DNA of 64,000 nt from Amia ocellicauda (Eukaryota; Chordata; Actinopteri; Amiiformes; Amiidae), in the NCBI RefSeq assembly GCF_036373705.1, contig NC_089852.1, positions 35,170,707-35,234,706 on the forward strand, in the 5' to 3' direction. The notes below the pieces were generated by a model that saw nothing but the letters and a program-made list of their open reading frames with translations, was not told the DNA's origin and searched no databases. Both the position numbers and the translations under genes were made by a program. Positions 34,578 to 46,305 of this stretch are shown one piece after another (the first letter of the stretch is position 1; each line of letters begins with the position of its first letter).

Positions 34578-36320
34578 TCAATGTAATGTAGAGCTTGTTT
34601 TATGTCCTGATGCCCCAATCACATCTTCCAGGGGAAAACTGACAAATGCAATCTCTTCTACCTCACTCTTCAGCCCGCACTCTAAGAGGCAGCCGAAGCT
34701 CTCTGAGCCTTTACAGTAGGCCAGGTCAGAGTACCCACTCGGCCCTGTGTGGATGATCCAGGGGCTCTGCCAGCCGGAGGTGTGTGGGGGTGAGCAGTTC
34801 AGGTACACCCCCAAGTCCATCCTCTGCTTTCGGCTGGTTGGGTGGGAGAAAAGCAGCCCGGTGTGAGTTTCTGAGGTGAACAGCAGGCCGGAGCTCTCTT
34901 GGTTTTCTCCCGCTCCCCTCTGGGCAAGCTGCTCTGGCACAGGGAAGCTGACCACGCTTCCCTGGCACCCATGTGGCTGCTCCACCAGCTTGGGTGCCAG
35001 ATGGGGTCTGTCAAATTCTGTCCCCCTCTTCTCACTAAGAGCCTCCACCCTGTAGCCCTTTGTGTTGCGGGCATTGCAGTACAAGCTACTCCTTCCGTCC
35101 CGGTCCACGATCTCAGCCATTTCACACTCGCAGGACTTCAGACCCCGTATGAAATCCCCCACGTGCCACGTCTCTCCACAGTCGTCGCTGTAGAAGGAGA
35201 GTGCATGAGGCTTAACACAGCAAGGCAAGGGCAGCAGGCAACAGCACTTGCAGTGGATGTAGTAGACGTAGGCCGGGATGATCAGCCTCCCACAATCCAT
35301 CTGGATACCGTGCCCTGGTCCCACTGCAAAGGTTGCCCATTTATTCACCTTGCTGCCAATCACAGTCTCTGTCAGCTCCTCCAGCTGGCTCCAGTTCTTC
35401 CCATTGTCGGTGCTGCGAATGTAGCAGAGTCTGGCTGCGTTTCTCCCAGTCAAAATCTGACGGCACTCGGAAGTGGTTCCCCAGATGCAGATGAAGAAGA
35501 GGAACAGGGTTTTGGTCTGCTTCTCATACACCGGGCAGGGGTTCATGGTCCGATGTCCAGGCAGACATGCAGTAAGAAGATCCACCATGGGCGCCCACTG
35601 AAAATCAAACTTTATGTCTTTAAAGTGTTTACGTTTCATAAATCCAGGAAAATCACATTGGATTAAAACTACACAAATATAAACTCTGAGTTTTGGTTTC
35701 TCCCTAATACTATTGAAGATGTGAGATTCTGATGACCTGGATCAAAACTACAGAGCAGGTGGGGCAGTCAGCCAATGGGAACTGGAATCATTAGACAGCA
35801 CAGAAGTTAAAATCTGATCCATAATACATACTGTGTCCCAAAAAACACACTTTCCTCATCAGTGCAGTCTCTAGTTAAAGATCTTTCAAATGCCTGAACC
35901 CTCGCAACACACCATCACTCAGGCAGCGACCAAGTAACTAGCAAAGCAAATACACTGAAATAATAGACTTTATATGAACTTACATACACAATAAACGAAA
36001 AAGACCATTGTAATTAACATACTTCTTGTATTACTCGTAACTAATTGCGATTCTCTTAGAAAAGACACCCTAATCTTTCCTTGTGGGTCTCTACACATGC
36101 AAATAAACCGTGTGTCCTCCGGTACCTGAACAGCCCCATCCCTCAGGGTCCCTCTCCTCATCACCAGGTATTTGGCGTGACTGTCGAGGGGGGAAGAGCG
36201 TTTCTCTGCGAAAGCCAGGAAAGTGTCCGTGTCGCTGAGGTAGAGGAGGGCCGGGATCCTGTAGGTCACCCCGCCGGGCTGCTCCTGCCGGAACAGGGTC
36301 GTCTTTTCTGGGATTGCCAT
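34578..36320 (-). CDS. neu3: NEU3-type sialidase, minus strand, 404 residues
   Basis: Coding exons 36126-36320 (65 codons) and 34578-35597 (339 codons plus TGA), GT-AG, phase 0. Motifs in order: FRQEQPGGVTYRIPALL (R21), EKRSSPLD (D46), NPCPVYEKQTKTLFLFFIC, NAARLCYIRSTDNGKNW (first aspartate box), WATFAVGPGHGIQ, IIPAYVYYI, YSDDCGETWHVG (second aspartate box), CEMAEI, YCNARN, GCQGSVVSF, SHPTSRKQRMDLGVYLN and SGYSDL. This is closer to human NEU3 than the plus-strand copies, both in the canonical YRIP and in the TSRKQR-DLG block. After YYIH it has HCKCCC and PCC, six cysteines at the place of the 14-cysteine insertion of the neighbour. The gene faces the plus-strand gene tail to tail. Its second exon is GC-richer than the surroundings. 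No damage seen. Confidence 0.95.
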
Positions 36321-37068
36321 TGTTTGCGTGCAAATGGAAAAATCCTGAAATAAATAACACACGGATGATGTAGGTATGTTCTCCCGCTATTTTAAGGTGA
36401 TAAAATGAAGATTATATCCAGTGCAATGTGTTCTACCTGTTTAACTCACTCGTACAGACACGGTCCGATATATATAGCGTCTCTACCAATCATAAAGCAT
36501 AAGCCACTCAATCATAATCTTTCCATGTAACTAACTTTGCCTCCATCAGCAGTTTAACGGCGTTATACGCAGGTTTTCTGTTGTATAAAACTGTCAACCA
36601 AGCCAGCCAGAAACAACTTTCAATTTATCTTCCCCCTTAACTCCTTCCTCTTATTGCGTTTGCTACGAGGCACTTCAACGCAAATCTACAAGATACATTG
36701 TAATAAAACAGAAATTGAATGCAGTCTTAAAATAATGTAGTTTAGACAACAACAACAACAACCATAATAATGATTCAATTCATTTACTGTCACATATCAA
36801 ATATTTTGCACGATTCTTCAGTTTTACTTCTCCGAATCAACACAAGCAAAACTATGGAGCTGTTTAATACGTGCAGAGTGAAACCGGCAGAACTGGTTAC
36901 TGTAATGCGTCTGCAGTCGCAGCCTTAATGGGTATCCGGTATCAGATTATATCACGTCAGCGTGTGTGCATCTGAGTTGCTCTACAATATTCATTTACAC
37001 GTTTATTGGCAGAGAACCATTCACGATATAAAATGCAATATCCCTGCCACTGTCGACAGTGCAGGAAG

Positions 37069-37199
37069 TAAGGACGCGTGCTTGTAACGCAAATGTCCGC
37101 AGTTCTGCGCAGATCTGCAGAATTCCACCGATCCCATTGGTGCAGCAGCGCAGATCTGCACAGAACTGCGGACATCTGCGCTACAGGAATGCGACCTTA
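37069..37199. mobile_element. palindromic MITE-like element
   Basis: 131 bases that pair with themselves: the inner 26-base arms at 37093-37118 and 37150-37175 differ at one position (ATGTCCGCAGTTCTG core), and pairing continues outward with scattered mismatches to about 37069 and 37199. GC-rich compared with its flanks. The family is not determined; a PIF/Harbinger- or hAT-type MITE is possible. It lies about 0.75 kb upstream of the minus-strand sialidase start codon. Confidence 0.7.
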
Positions 37200-37904
37200 G
37201 AGTCAAGGAGCGCAATCTACACTCTCTTCGCACATTCGATGCTTCTGTGGGTACATAGGCACACATCCCCAATAAAGAAACAGAAATGATTAAGCAATTA
37301 TTATAATTAGTATGATGCGTATCCCTACCTGTAGTGCACTGCCCTGCAGACGCAATGCTTGGACGGCGATATATTCCTTGTGTAGATTGTGTTTGCTATC
37401 GTAATCGTTTGTAATAATAAAATACAAAACTAATAAAACATGCATAGACCTACTGGTGTCCAGTGTTTATACATATTGTTGTATTTCTTTTTTATTTCAC
37501 ATCGGAAAACACGTTTTTCCCTGGCAGGCTGGATCCTTGACACGCTTTTTCTGTCGAATCTGACTTTCGTGCTTCGTGAATCCCCGGAACATTTCGTGCA
37601 TTTCCGACTTAATCCTGTAAAAATTACATGTAAAAAGATTGAGGTGAAAAATCGCAGTATTTTTGGTGAGGTTGTGTCAGTCTAGAGCTGTGGTGCATCT
37701 ACAATGGCTGAGTTCCGGTTTGATGACGGCACTTTGCCCTCACAATTATTCTACACAGCATAGTTGAAAGCTTTTTAAACAAGAACGCCTGGTTGGAGTG
37801 ATTTAATCATTAGAATTATAGTATTAATAATAATATTATTAATAATAATAATAATAATTGTTGTTGTTGTTGTTTAATATGTAAATAGGAGGTCATTAAG
37901 GAAA

Positions 37905-38062
37905 ACACAAAGTGGACAGCCAAAAAGTGGCATACCGACCAAAAAGTATTATATGTGAAGAGTGCAAAAGTGTCATACATGACCAAATAATGTCATACTG
38001 GAGAAGAAAAGGCCATACAGCACTAAAATGTGTTGTACGTGACCACAAAATGTAATACCTGA
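37905..38062. repeat. decayed minisatellite
   Basis: Six or seven imperfect units of about 20-24 bases around a core like AAAAGTGTCATACNTGACC (for example 'cataccgaccaaaaagtatt', 'aaaagtgtcatacatgacca', 'tgtaatacctgac'). Confidence 0.55.
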
Positions 38063-39211
38063 CAAACATTTCTCTGATTCTGTCCACTGTGGCCTCTAAG
38101 GAATCTGATTTACACACAGGAACATCTAGAGATGCATGTGTTTAGTGTTTCACTGCTGCACCCCAATAAGGCAGTCTGACACTGCTTTGACTCTCAGCCC
38201 TGCTCCTGGGGGCACAATGTCTTGCTGTTTTTTGTTCCACCAAAGCTTTACTTAATTGACATCTTAATTGAACTGCTAATTGGCTCAATTTTACTTTTTA
38301 AATTGCTAAGCTAACAAAAAGTGTTTCATCATTTTATATTTAACCTGATATCGCCAACTGTTAAAATATTTATTTAAAACTGTGATTAGGCAAATGATGA
38401 GTTCGATTAATGGTTCAATGAAGTAATTTAGAAATGGTTTGAACAAAAATCAATGAGAAGTACAGCTATAGATCAAACGTGTTTACACTCGTTCCCAACT
38501 ACTTGTGTACCCACAAGATGGCGTAGTCGGGCCACGCATGATATACCTTTTTTGGTTCTTTAATTGTTTATATTTCGATAAACCACTTATTGATGTTGAA
38601 TTTAAAAAACTTTAAAGTCAACTTCCCACGGTAATAATGAGAATTGGAATTACTCCAACTGCCTTAAATGCTTGTTTTTCACGTCCACTAATGACTGCAC
38701 CATTATTCTTTCAAACGAGTTAATATATAACCTGGATGAACCTTAGAGTAGAAAATGAAACGAGCTGTGACTTTTACTGAAATGAGAAATCTTGTTGGAG
38801 TTAATGAGCAAACACAGGCAAGAAGAGAGCAATGTCACTGTGATACACCCATGTTTGCGCAGCATACCTGTTAAACACAAAGTGGAAAACTGGAGCTGAT
38901 AAGATTGACATACTTCTTGCTCAGGAACCTGAAAGCTACCAGGCAGTTCTTCATTTTGTTTAATACGAGACCGTTTGATTTTGATTGAATTCACATTTAG
39001 CTACACCAGCGACTGGGTGAAACAGGAACATGCCAGAAATCAACTTGCATTGAAATTGGGAAGGAACCGTTATTACCAGTTCATCAGGTAAGTAATTATG
39101 CAATGTTTTTTGATGTATATACTTTTAACTTGTATAAACCGTTTATAAAGATTAGTAGTATAATAATTAAGGGAATAGGCCAGCCACCAGAAATAGGGCT
39201 TGCATTCACCG

Positions 39212-39250
<39 letters not shown>

Positions 39251-39680
39251 TCTAGTCAATACGCAAACGAGGCATAAGAGCTCAAAACACAATTTACGCC
39301 CCGTTTTGCTTAAAATTGATGAGAAGATAATGCAAATACTTCAATGTCATATTTTTCTGATTTAGGTAGAAAATAAGGAGGACCAAGTCGACCTGAGAGA
39401 GAGAGGATAAAGATAGGTCTGCCTACACCTACCGGCCAGTGCTCAGTGGTGCCATTTCGGCTGGCTAGGCTTGGTGCGCTCAGGTGCGCCTGCAGCGATG
39501 GAGGCGTTATTGGACGCTTACGCACTGTGCCGATCGAGGGATAGGCTTCAGCCTTAATTCCAAACCGCATTTTTGGAGTGTTTTTGGCAACCTGTCTATG
39601 GGAAAATGCACCGGAGCATTAAGGGTTAAGAGCAAACCAGCGTAAAAAAAAAAAAAGAAAAACAAGAACACCCAGGTATA

Positions 39681-42600
39681 ATGACAACAGCCGCCAAAAA
39701 CTTGGATCTGGGTTTCTTAAACGAGGAAGAAGCAGACTCGATCTTGGGAGTGCTGAAGCGAGACGAGCGGCTGAAAACCTGCGACAGGGAGAGGATCGGG
39801 TGAGTGGGGGAGCGCTCTGGTTATCGCACAATCGCAAGCTTGTTGCTGGTGTATTGCTGTATTCATTGCGTGTGCTATTTAGCTTCTACTTTACATACAG
39901 TGAACTTGGCATTTTCTTCTGAAGGCTGGTTCCAGTATTCAGAGTTAATAAACACACATGTTGCACTGAATTGATTTGATGTGTGTTTTTTTTACAAGAA
40001 GCCAATGTGAAGGCATGAGGTGCAGATGCATTGGCGTCAGATGCCATTTCATTGCAGTTGCGCTGTCTGTCTGTCCCAAGGTCGGGCACATGGACTATTG
40101 CCAAGACAACTGGGTCTTAAAAAGTCAAATCTTCAGAAGGGGCTTGATTTGCACTGGGCTGGACATTCAAGACTAGACCTAATATCCTCTACTGTGCAAT
40201 TGTGAATGGTTATGTCAACGTCTACAGTGTTTGGCGTTATCCATATCTGTGCCCATGTTTGAAAAGTTTACATGGATTTGTTACATATTGTGTTTATATG
40301 AAATTGTGATACATTGTTACATAGGGAGAGGGCTATACAATTATAAGCTTTCTTTATCCACCCATAATCAAGTTACTGCACATTGAGTTGTATTACAGCA
40401 TATGGTGTTTACTTTGGTATATGTTCTATATACGTATATTGCAGTTATTTTCTTATTTATGACAGGCCATTGAACTGCATTTACAGTCTGCACCAGAATA
40501 CATCCAAGTCAGGGTTTTTGAAACGACTGTCTTGTGTTGTTCCCTTTTATGGATTCTTGCCAAAATGTTGCATAAAATGCCCGCTGGAACCTTCCACCCG
40601 CTTTTGATCTTGACTCCATAGAATCAATTAATTTGAACTGTCAAGCATAAATGAAGAACACGTAGTCTGACAATTATTTTGAATCAGGCTTTTCATGATG
40701 CATATGCAAGCTTTAACCGATCCTCTGGAAACCGGTTCTAAGATTGGCATAATTAAATTTAGTTGTTTAATGAGCCCTGACATGGCAAGAACATGGCACT
40801 TGGTCAGGTTTTAAGAACAAAAACAATAATTAAAAAAATCGAATGCACATCAGTTTAATTAAATATACATGCCCATCATAATGGCAATATATTTTCTAAA
40901 ATTATGTTGACGATCATAATAATAATATTGTTGTTTGCAGTTTTTTTTAAAACAATGAGTCTTGTCCCCCTACCTTTGTATCATCAAAATAGGGAAGGAA
41001 AGATGAATAAATATGGAACTCTTCAGAGCATCTACAAGATGTTTAGAAAGTTTACAAACGAGAGGGGGCCATTCGACACATCGTGCTCGTTTGATTTTCC
41101 CAAACTTTCAGCTTCTACCACATCGCTGGGTAGTTTATTCCAGATTGTGACGACTCTCTGTGTAAAGAAGTGTCTCCTGTTTTCCGTTTTGAATGCCTTG
41201 AAGCCCAATTTCCATTTGTGTCCCCGGGTGCGTGTGTCCCTGCTGATCTGGAAAAGCTCCTCTGGTTTGATGTGGTCGATGCCTTTCATGATTTTGAAGA
41301 CTTGTATCAAGTCCCCACGTAGTCTCCTCTGTTCCAGGGTGAAAAGGTTCAGGTCCTCAGTCTCTCAGTAGAACATTCCCTTCAGACCTGGAATAAGTCT
41401 GGTTGCTCTCCTCTGAACTGCCTCTAGAGCAGCGATATCTTTCTTGAAGTGTGGAGCCCAGAACTGCACACAGTATCCAGATGAGGTCTAACTAGTGCAT
41501 TGTACAGTCTTAACATTACACTTTTGACAATATACCCTAACACTCTGTTTGCCTTTTTTATTGCTTCCCCACATTGTTTGGATGGAGAAAGTGAGGAGTC
41601 CACATAGACTCCTAGGTCTTTCTCATGCATTACTTCATCTAGTTCTATTCCTCCCATAGTGTAATTATAGTGGACATTTTTGTTACCTGCATGTATTACC
41701 TTGCACTTGTCCACATTGAATTTCATTTCCCAGGTGTCGGTCCACAACTGAATATTATCTAAGTCCCTTTGAATAGCCTGTGCTGCCGAGATTGTATCTG
41801 CTGAGCCACCTATTTTAGAATCATCTGCAAATTTGACAAGTTTGCTAACTATCCCAGAGTCCAGATCATTAATATAGATTAGAAATAGCAAAGGCCCTAG
41901 TACTGATCCCTGTGGAACTCCACTAACAACCTCACTCCAGTTAGAAGTGACTCCTCTAATCGACACCCTCTGTTTCCTATACATTAACCAGTTCATAATC
42001 CATCTACTTACATTACCCTGAATGCCTACAGCTTCCAATTTGAGGATCAGTCTTTGGTGTGGAACCTTATCAAAAGCTTTTTGAAAATCTAAGTATATCA
42101 TATCATATGCTTTCACGTGATCTACAGCTGCAGTTGCATGTTCAAAACATTTTAATACATTAGTAAGACATGATCTGCCTCGTCTAAACCCATGTTGACT
42201 ATCTCCAAGAATATGGTTTTCATTGAGATGCTCCTCTATTTTCTGTCTAATCATTTTTTCCAACATATGTGTGTTTGATTTGGCTTAAATTAGCATTTAA
42301 GGTACATTTCAAAGTCAATTCTGTAGAGACGTGTCTTGGCTTGTTGTTCTCACTGATCCAGCTGTGAAAGAATCTAACCCTGAAGTAATCAAAATCTTTT
42401 AATACATTTGCCTCCCTTTGTTATTGTAGCATGGGTGTAGTGTTTGTTATTTAAGTTGACGTCTTCACACAATGTACTAAGGTACCAAACTTTTAAGAGA
42501 AGGGTTGGCAGACTGGTTCTATCACTGGAAACGTTTGCTGATTGCATTTATGTTTGTATATGTGTATTGATGTTAGGAAACGTCATTAACATAAATATAA

Positions 42601-42841
42601 TGCATGTATTTCCTAAATATTGCTGATGTTTCCATTTTGGAGAGTGCTTTATCTAAGTTATAGACTAGTAATTTGTAAAATAATATTTGATTACATTTTT
42701 TACATTGTAGAGTAGATCATGTGTATGTAAGGTAAATGGATGGTTATAGATTGAATTTAGCTCAAGATATCACAGCTCAATGGTGTGGAGCTGTAAAAAG
42801 TTTGACTATAGAAGAACAGAGAGCATGTGGCCCTGGACGCC

Positions 42842-42893
<52 letters not shown>

Positions 42894-43441
42894 GTTTTAC
42901 TACCAACAGTATGTGCACAACACATGTATTTGTAGTAATTTTCCTTTTTCCCTTTGATAAAGGCGACTTCAGCATGCAAGAAAAGACCTGACGTGGCTGA
43001 AGGGAGTAACTGGACAGTGGTTTGAGGATATACAGAGGAACAAGTACAAAAATGAGTCCAGTGTGAATGCTGTCCTACAGCAGTCTCTCACTGTCAAAGT
43101 TAAGAAGAAAGTCCGACCGGGTGAGTGTTCACAGACAAGCGACGCTAGCAGAGAGAAGTACAACTCGTGTTGGATTTTGAAAGCAGTGGTCTTTAGAGAG
43201 TAAATCTGAAGCTTGAAAGATACTGTGGTGGTATGTAAGGAAACGTCATGCTTGAGAAGAGATAACGAGGAACACCTGTATAGAGTTTCAAAATGGAAAT
43301 GGAAAAGTAAGATGCAACATGAATTGACACTTGCCCCAAAAAACAAGGGTGTTGCAACTAAGTGTTTTCACTTGGGACTATTAATCATATTATTGTGTAA
43401 TGTTAGATAGCAGAGGCATGGATGCCAGCCCAGAAACAGAA

Positions 43442-43484
<43 letters not shown>

Positions 43485-46234
43485 AGATCTATTTAAGATG
43501 AAGTGCTTGTTCTTCAAAGCTAACCCGGCACAATAGCAATTACTGTAGTTTCTGAGGCTGTTTTCTCAGCTGTGATTGGGCAGTTTTGTCCACGCTTCTG
43601 ACCTGAATGTTGTTTTTTGTATTTTTGTTGTGTATGCAGGTCTATCTTTCTAAGCCTCAGACCAGTAGCAAAAGCACACTGCCTGCTGAAGGTTGTGGTT
43701 GAACCAGTGCAAAGTGGCAGATGAAATATGTATAAATCTTGCAAAGTTGTGACAAAATGCCTTAGGACTGTGTGCTGAAATATGCGAACAATCTAAAATA
43801 GTATAGTCTTCCCATGAGACATCAACAGCAGACAGAATCTGTAACCAGTGTCAGAGAGTCTTCTCAGAGCCCGATAACTGGCTAAAAAAACACAAGATCC
43901 ATTCTAAATAAGTCTCTGAGGAGCTATATCTCTGCTTATGACATTTTGATGTTCACAGTCCTGATTCACTCATCGCATGGTGAACGGGGCTGTGACTTTA
44001 GAAGTGGAGTGCAGTGGATATTGCTGACTTCTGCATATATTCTTTCAAACAATGCAAGAGAAAAGCTTATTCTTCAGAAATTAAAAATGCTTGACTGAGC
44101 AATCGGATATTCAGGTGGAATGTGTATTGAGCAGTGAGGAGCTCACCCTAGGCTCCAGGGATTCCTGTCTTTCCGCTACTAACAGACATGTCGTGCCCAT
44201 TATAGACATTAATTGATTGGGACTGCTAGCATCCATGCAATAGGGTTGCAGCTTTCAATCATGCTTCAGTAATGTTAAGCTGGATGGGACTATTTTAGCA
44301 GTGTTGTATATTTCCCTTTTTGAATATGTTATCCATTGCCATTAATGTGAATGTAACTACTAGAAGGCCCAGTTGTTGGCACCATGCTTTTTGTTCCAAG
44401 CCCAGTTAATCTCAATTGGTTTTGTGTCCTTTTGGAATTTCATGCTGCCAGTCCTAAAGCAGAGTTTAAATGACATGTCCTGGTCTTTCAGCTAACATGT
44501 GAATTAATGACAGCATGGAATGTGCACGTGTGATATGAAGGGCTCCGTCAGTATTCCCTCAGCTCCTCTAGAGCAAATATTGATCAGAGGTGGTGGACAG
44601 AAAGATTTCTGGGTAAATAATTTTTGTCTAGGCTGTAGTAATATGCAAGTGCAAAGGTCACTAATGGTGCATGGTAGCAATATCTTGAAGAAGCTTTGTT
44701 TTTTGTCGTTCCCCCTTAATTAAAAGCAGTATGAGCTTTTGGACAGCTGGATACTGTGCCAGTTAAAACAGTTGGCAACACTTTAGATAGTGAACACAGG
44801 GGTTTTCATGTGTGAATACTTAAGGGTTTGTTTTCAGACAATGTCAAACACACATTTTGAAATGGCCTTTATGTAGTTCAACTGAGAAGCCTCAAAGCAT
44901 ATTTTAGTTAACAAAGTTTCAGAAGGTTTATTGAGAGCTGGAGTATGTGTAGGTGTGTGTTTGTGTGCAAGTGTGGCATGTTGCAGACCTGTAATGAGTG
45001 GCTAGCATGGATGATTGTTTTTACTGATTATTTCTTGACACTGTGTGCCGTTTGTTGTATATGTCTTGTTGTTTCAGATCTGTATTTCAAATAGTACATA
45101 TATAATATATAATTGAGACGTGTTAAAAATTACATTGGCCAGAACTTTACCAAGTCCTCATAGGAATTATTTTATATTCAAAAAGCATATAAATAAATCC
45201 AGAGACATAATATCTGTCTGTGCCACCTGGCAGGGCAATGCCTTAACTGATATAGACAGCAAAGTGTATCACTTTCTTGGCAAATGAGTGAAAATATGAA
45301 TCAATCCAAGCTACTGTTCTTGAGTACACACATACACCTGGTAAGGTAATAATTCTGGTAAAGAAGCGATTTCCCAGGAAATTCAAAACATACGTATCAA
45401 GTATGACTACTACTTCCTCACAAATGTGACATAAATGAAGGTGTTTGTGACTGATATTGAGTGGGGCTTAATTTGTATTTGTTTTACTTTTCCAGAGCTT
45501 AAATTTGGAAAAACAACAAGTTTAGGAACACACAACGATGAAGCGAGTGTTGGTGCTAATCCCAATGGCAGCTCCTTCCGAAATCGACTGACTTCATTAT
45601 TCAACTTAAAAAGCTCACGGAAGCGTATCGCCCAAGAAAACCAGAAAGAACATAGGTAAGCCAAACATGGCTGCAGAGTCCCTGCTTCCTCTTCCCCTCT
45701 ACTACTAGTTAAGTCGGTGCTAAAATGTGGTAACCTTGATCCATTAAACATTAAATTATTACCTACGAAGCTAGACAGAACTATGGTCCTCTTTCTGAAT
45801 GGCTGAAGGTAAAACCAATGGCATTTATAAACCATTGCAATACTGATGAGGATATATAGACAGCAGTAAGCGCATATAAAGGTCTGAGAAGTTAGCCTTC
45901 TCAGACACAGGGAGTTACTTGTTGCTGCAAGCAAACCAAATGCCCCCTGGAAAGTTTCTGCAGTGTCTGCAGAGCTACAGTCCCACAGGCAGCTGTCCCA
46001 GTAGTGTTTGTGGTTGCTGTTACTATAAACCCATCTGTGCTTAATCACGTCAGAGGAATGATTACACAACATGGACAAAGTCTGAGAACAGAAGGGCAAC
46101 TTCATACTCACACAAGATCCACACCTTCCTTTCATTGTTTACTGCAATTAACTATAGTGTTTGAAATCATCTCCTAAACTCACTACATGGAAGTTCAGCA
46201 ACCTGAAGGGTGTGTGTGTGTGCGTATATGTATG

Positions 46235-46305
<71 letters not shown>

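Larger units (their letters stand above)
36321..39680. other. intergenic DNA between the sialidase cluster and EXPH5
   Basis: Holds the promoters of two divergent genes. A TATA-rich stretch at 36470-36478 may serve the minus-strand sialidase, and the CAG acceptor next to 36349 suggests a 5' non-coding exon. A palindromic MITE-like element and a decayed minisatellite are listed separately. A-rich trinucleotide runs occur at 37823-37875 and 39212-39250. No further gene is supported. Confidence 0.5.

Noticed and set aside
34899-35666. 255-codon plus-strand frame
   Set aside because: Antisense to exon 2 of the minus-strand sialidase, whose motifs are unmistakable.
37704-37763. Short frame MAEFRFDDGTLPSQLF after an ATG, in a GC-richer stretch
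   Set aside because: Looks like a possible first exon, but it ends in a stop after 19 codons with no convincing donor and no matching second exon.
45410-46135. 241-codon minus-strand frame
   Set aside because: Overlaps EXPH5 exon 3 on the opposite strand; no domain or splice pattern recognised.
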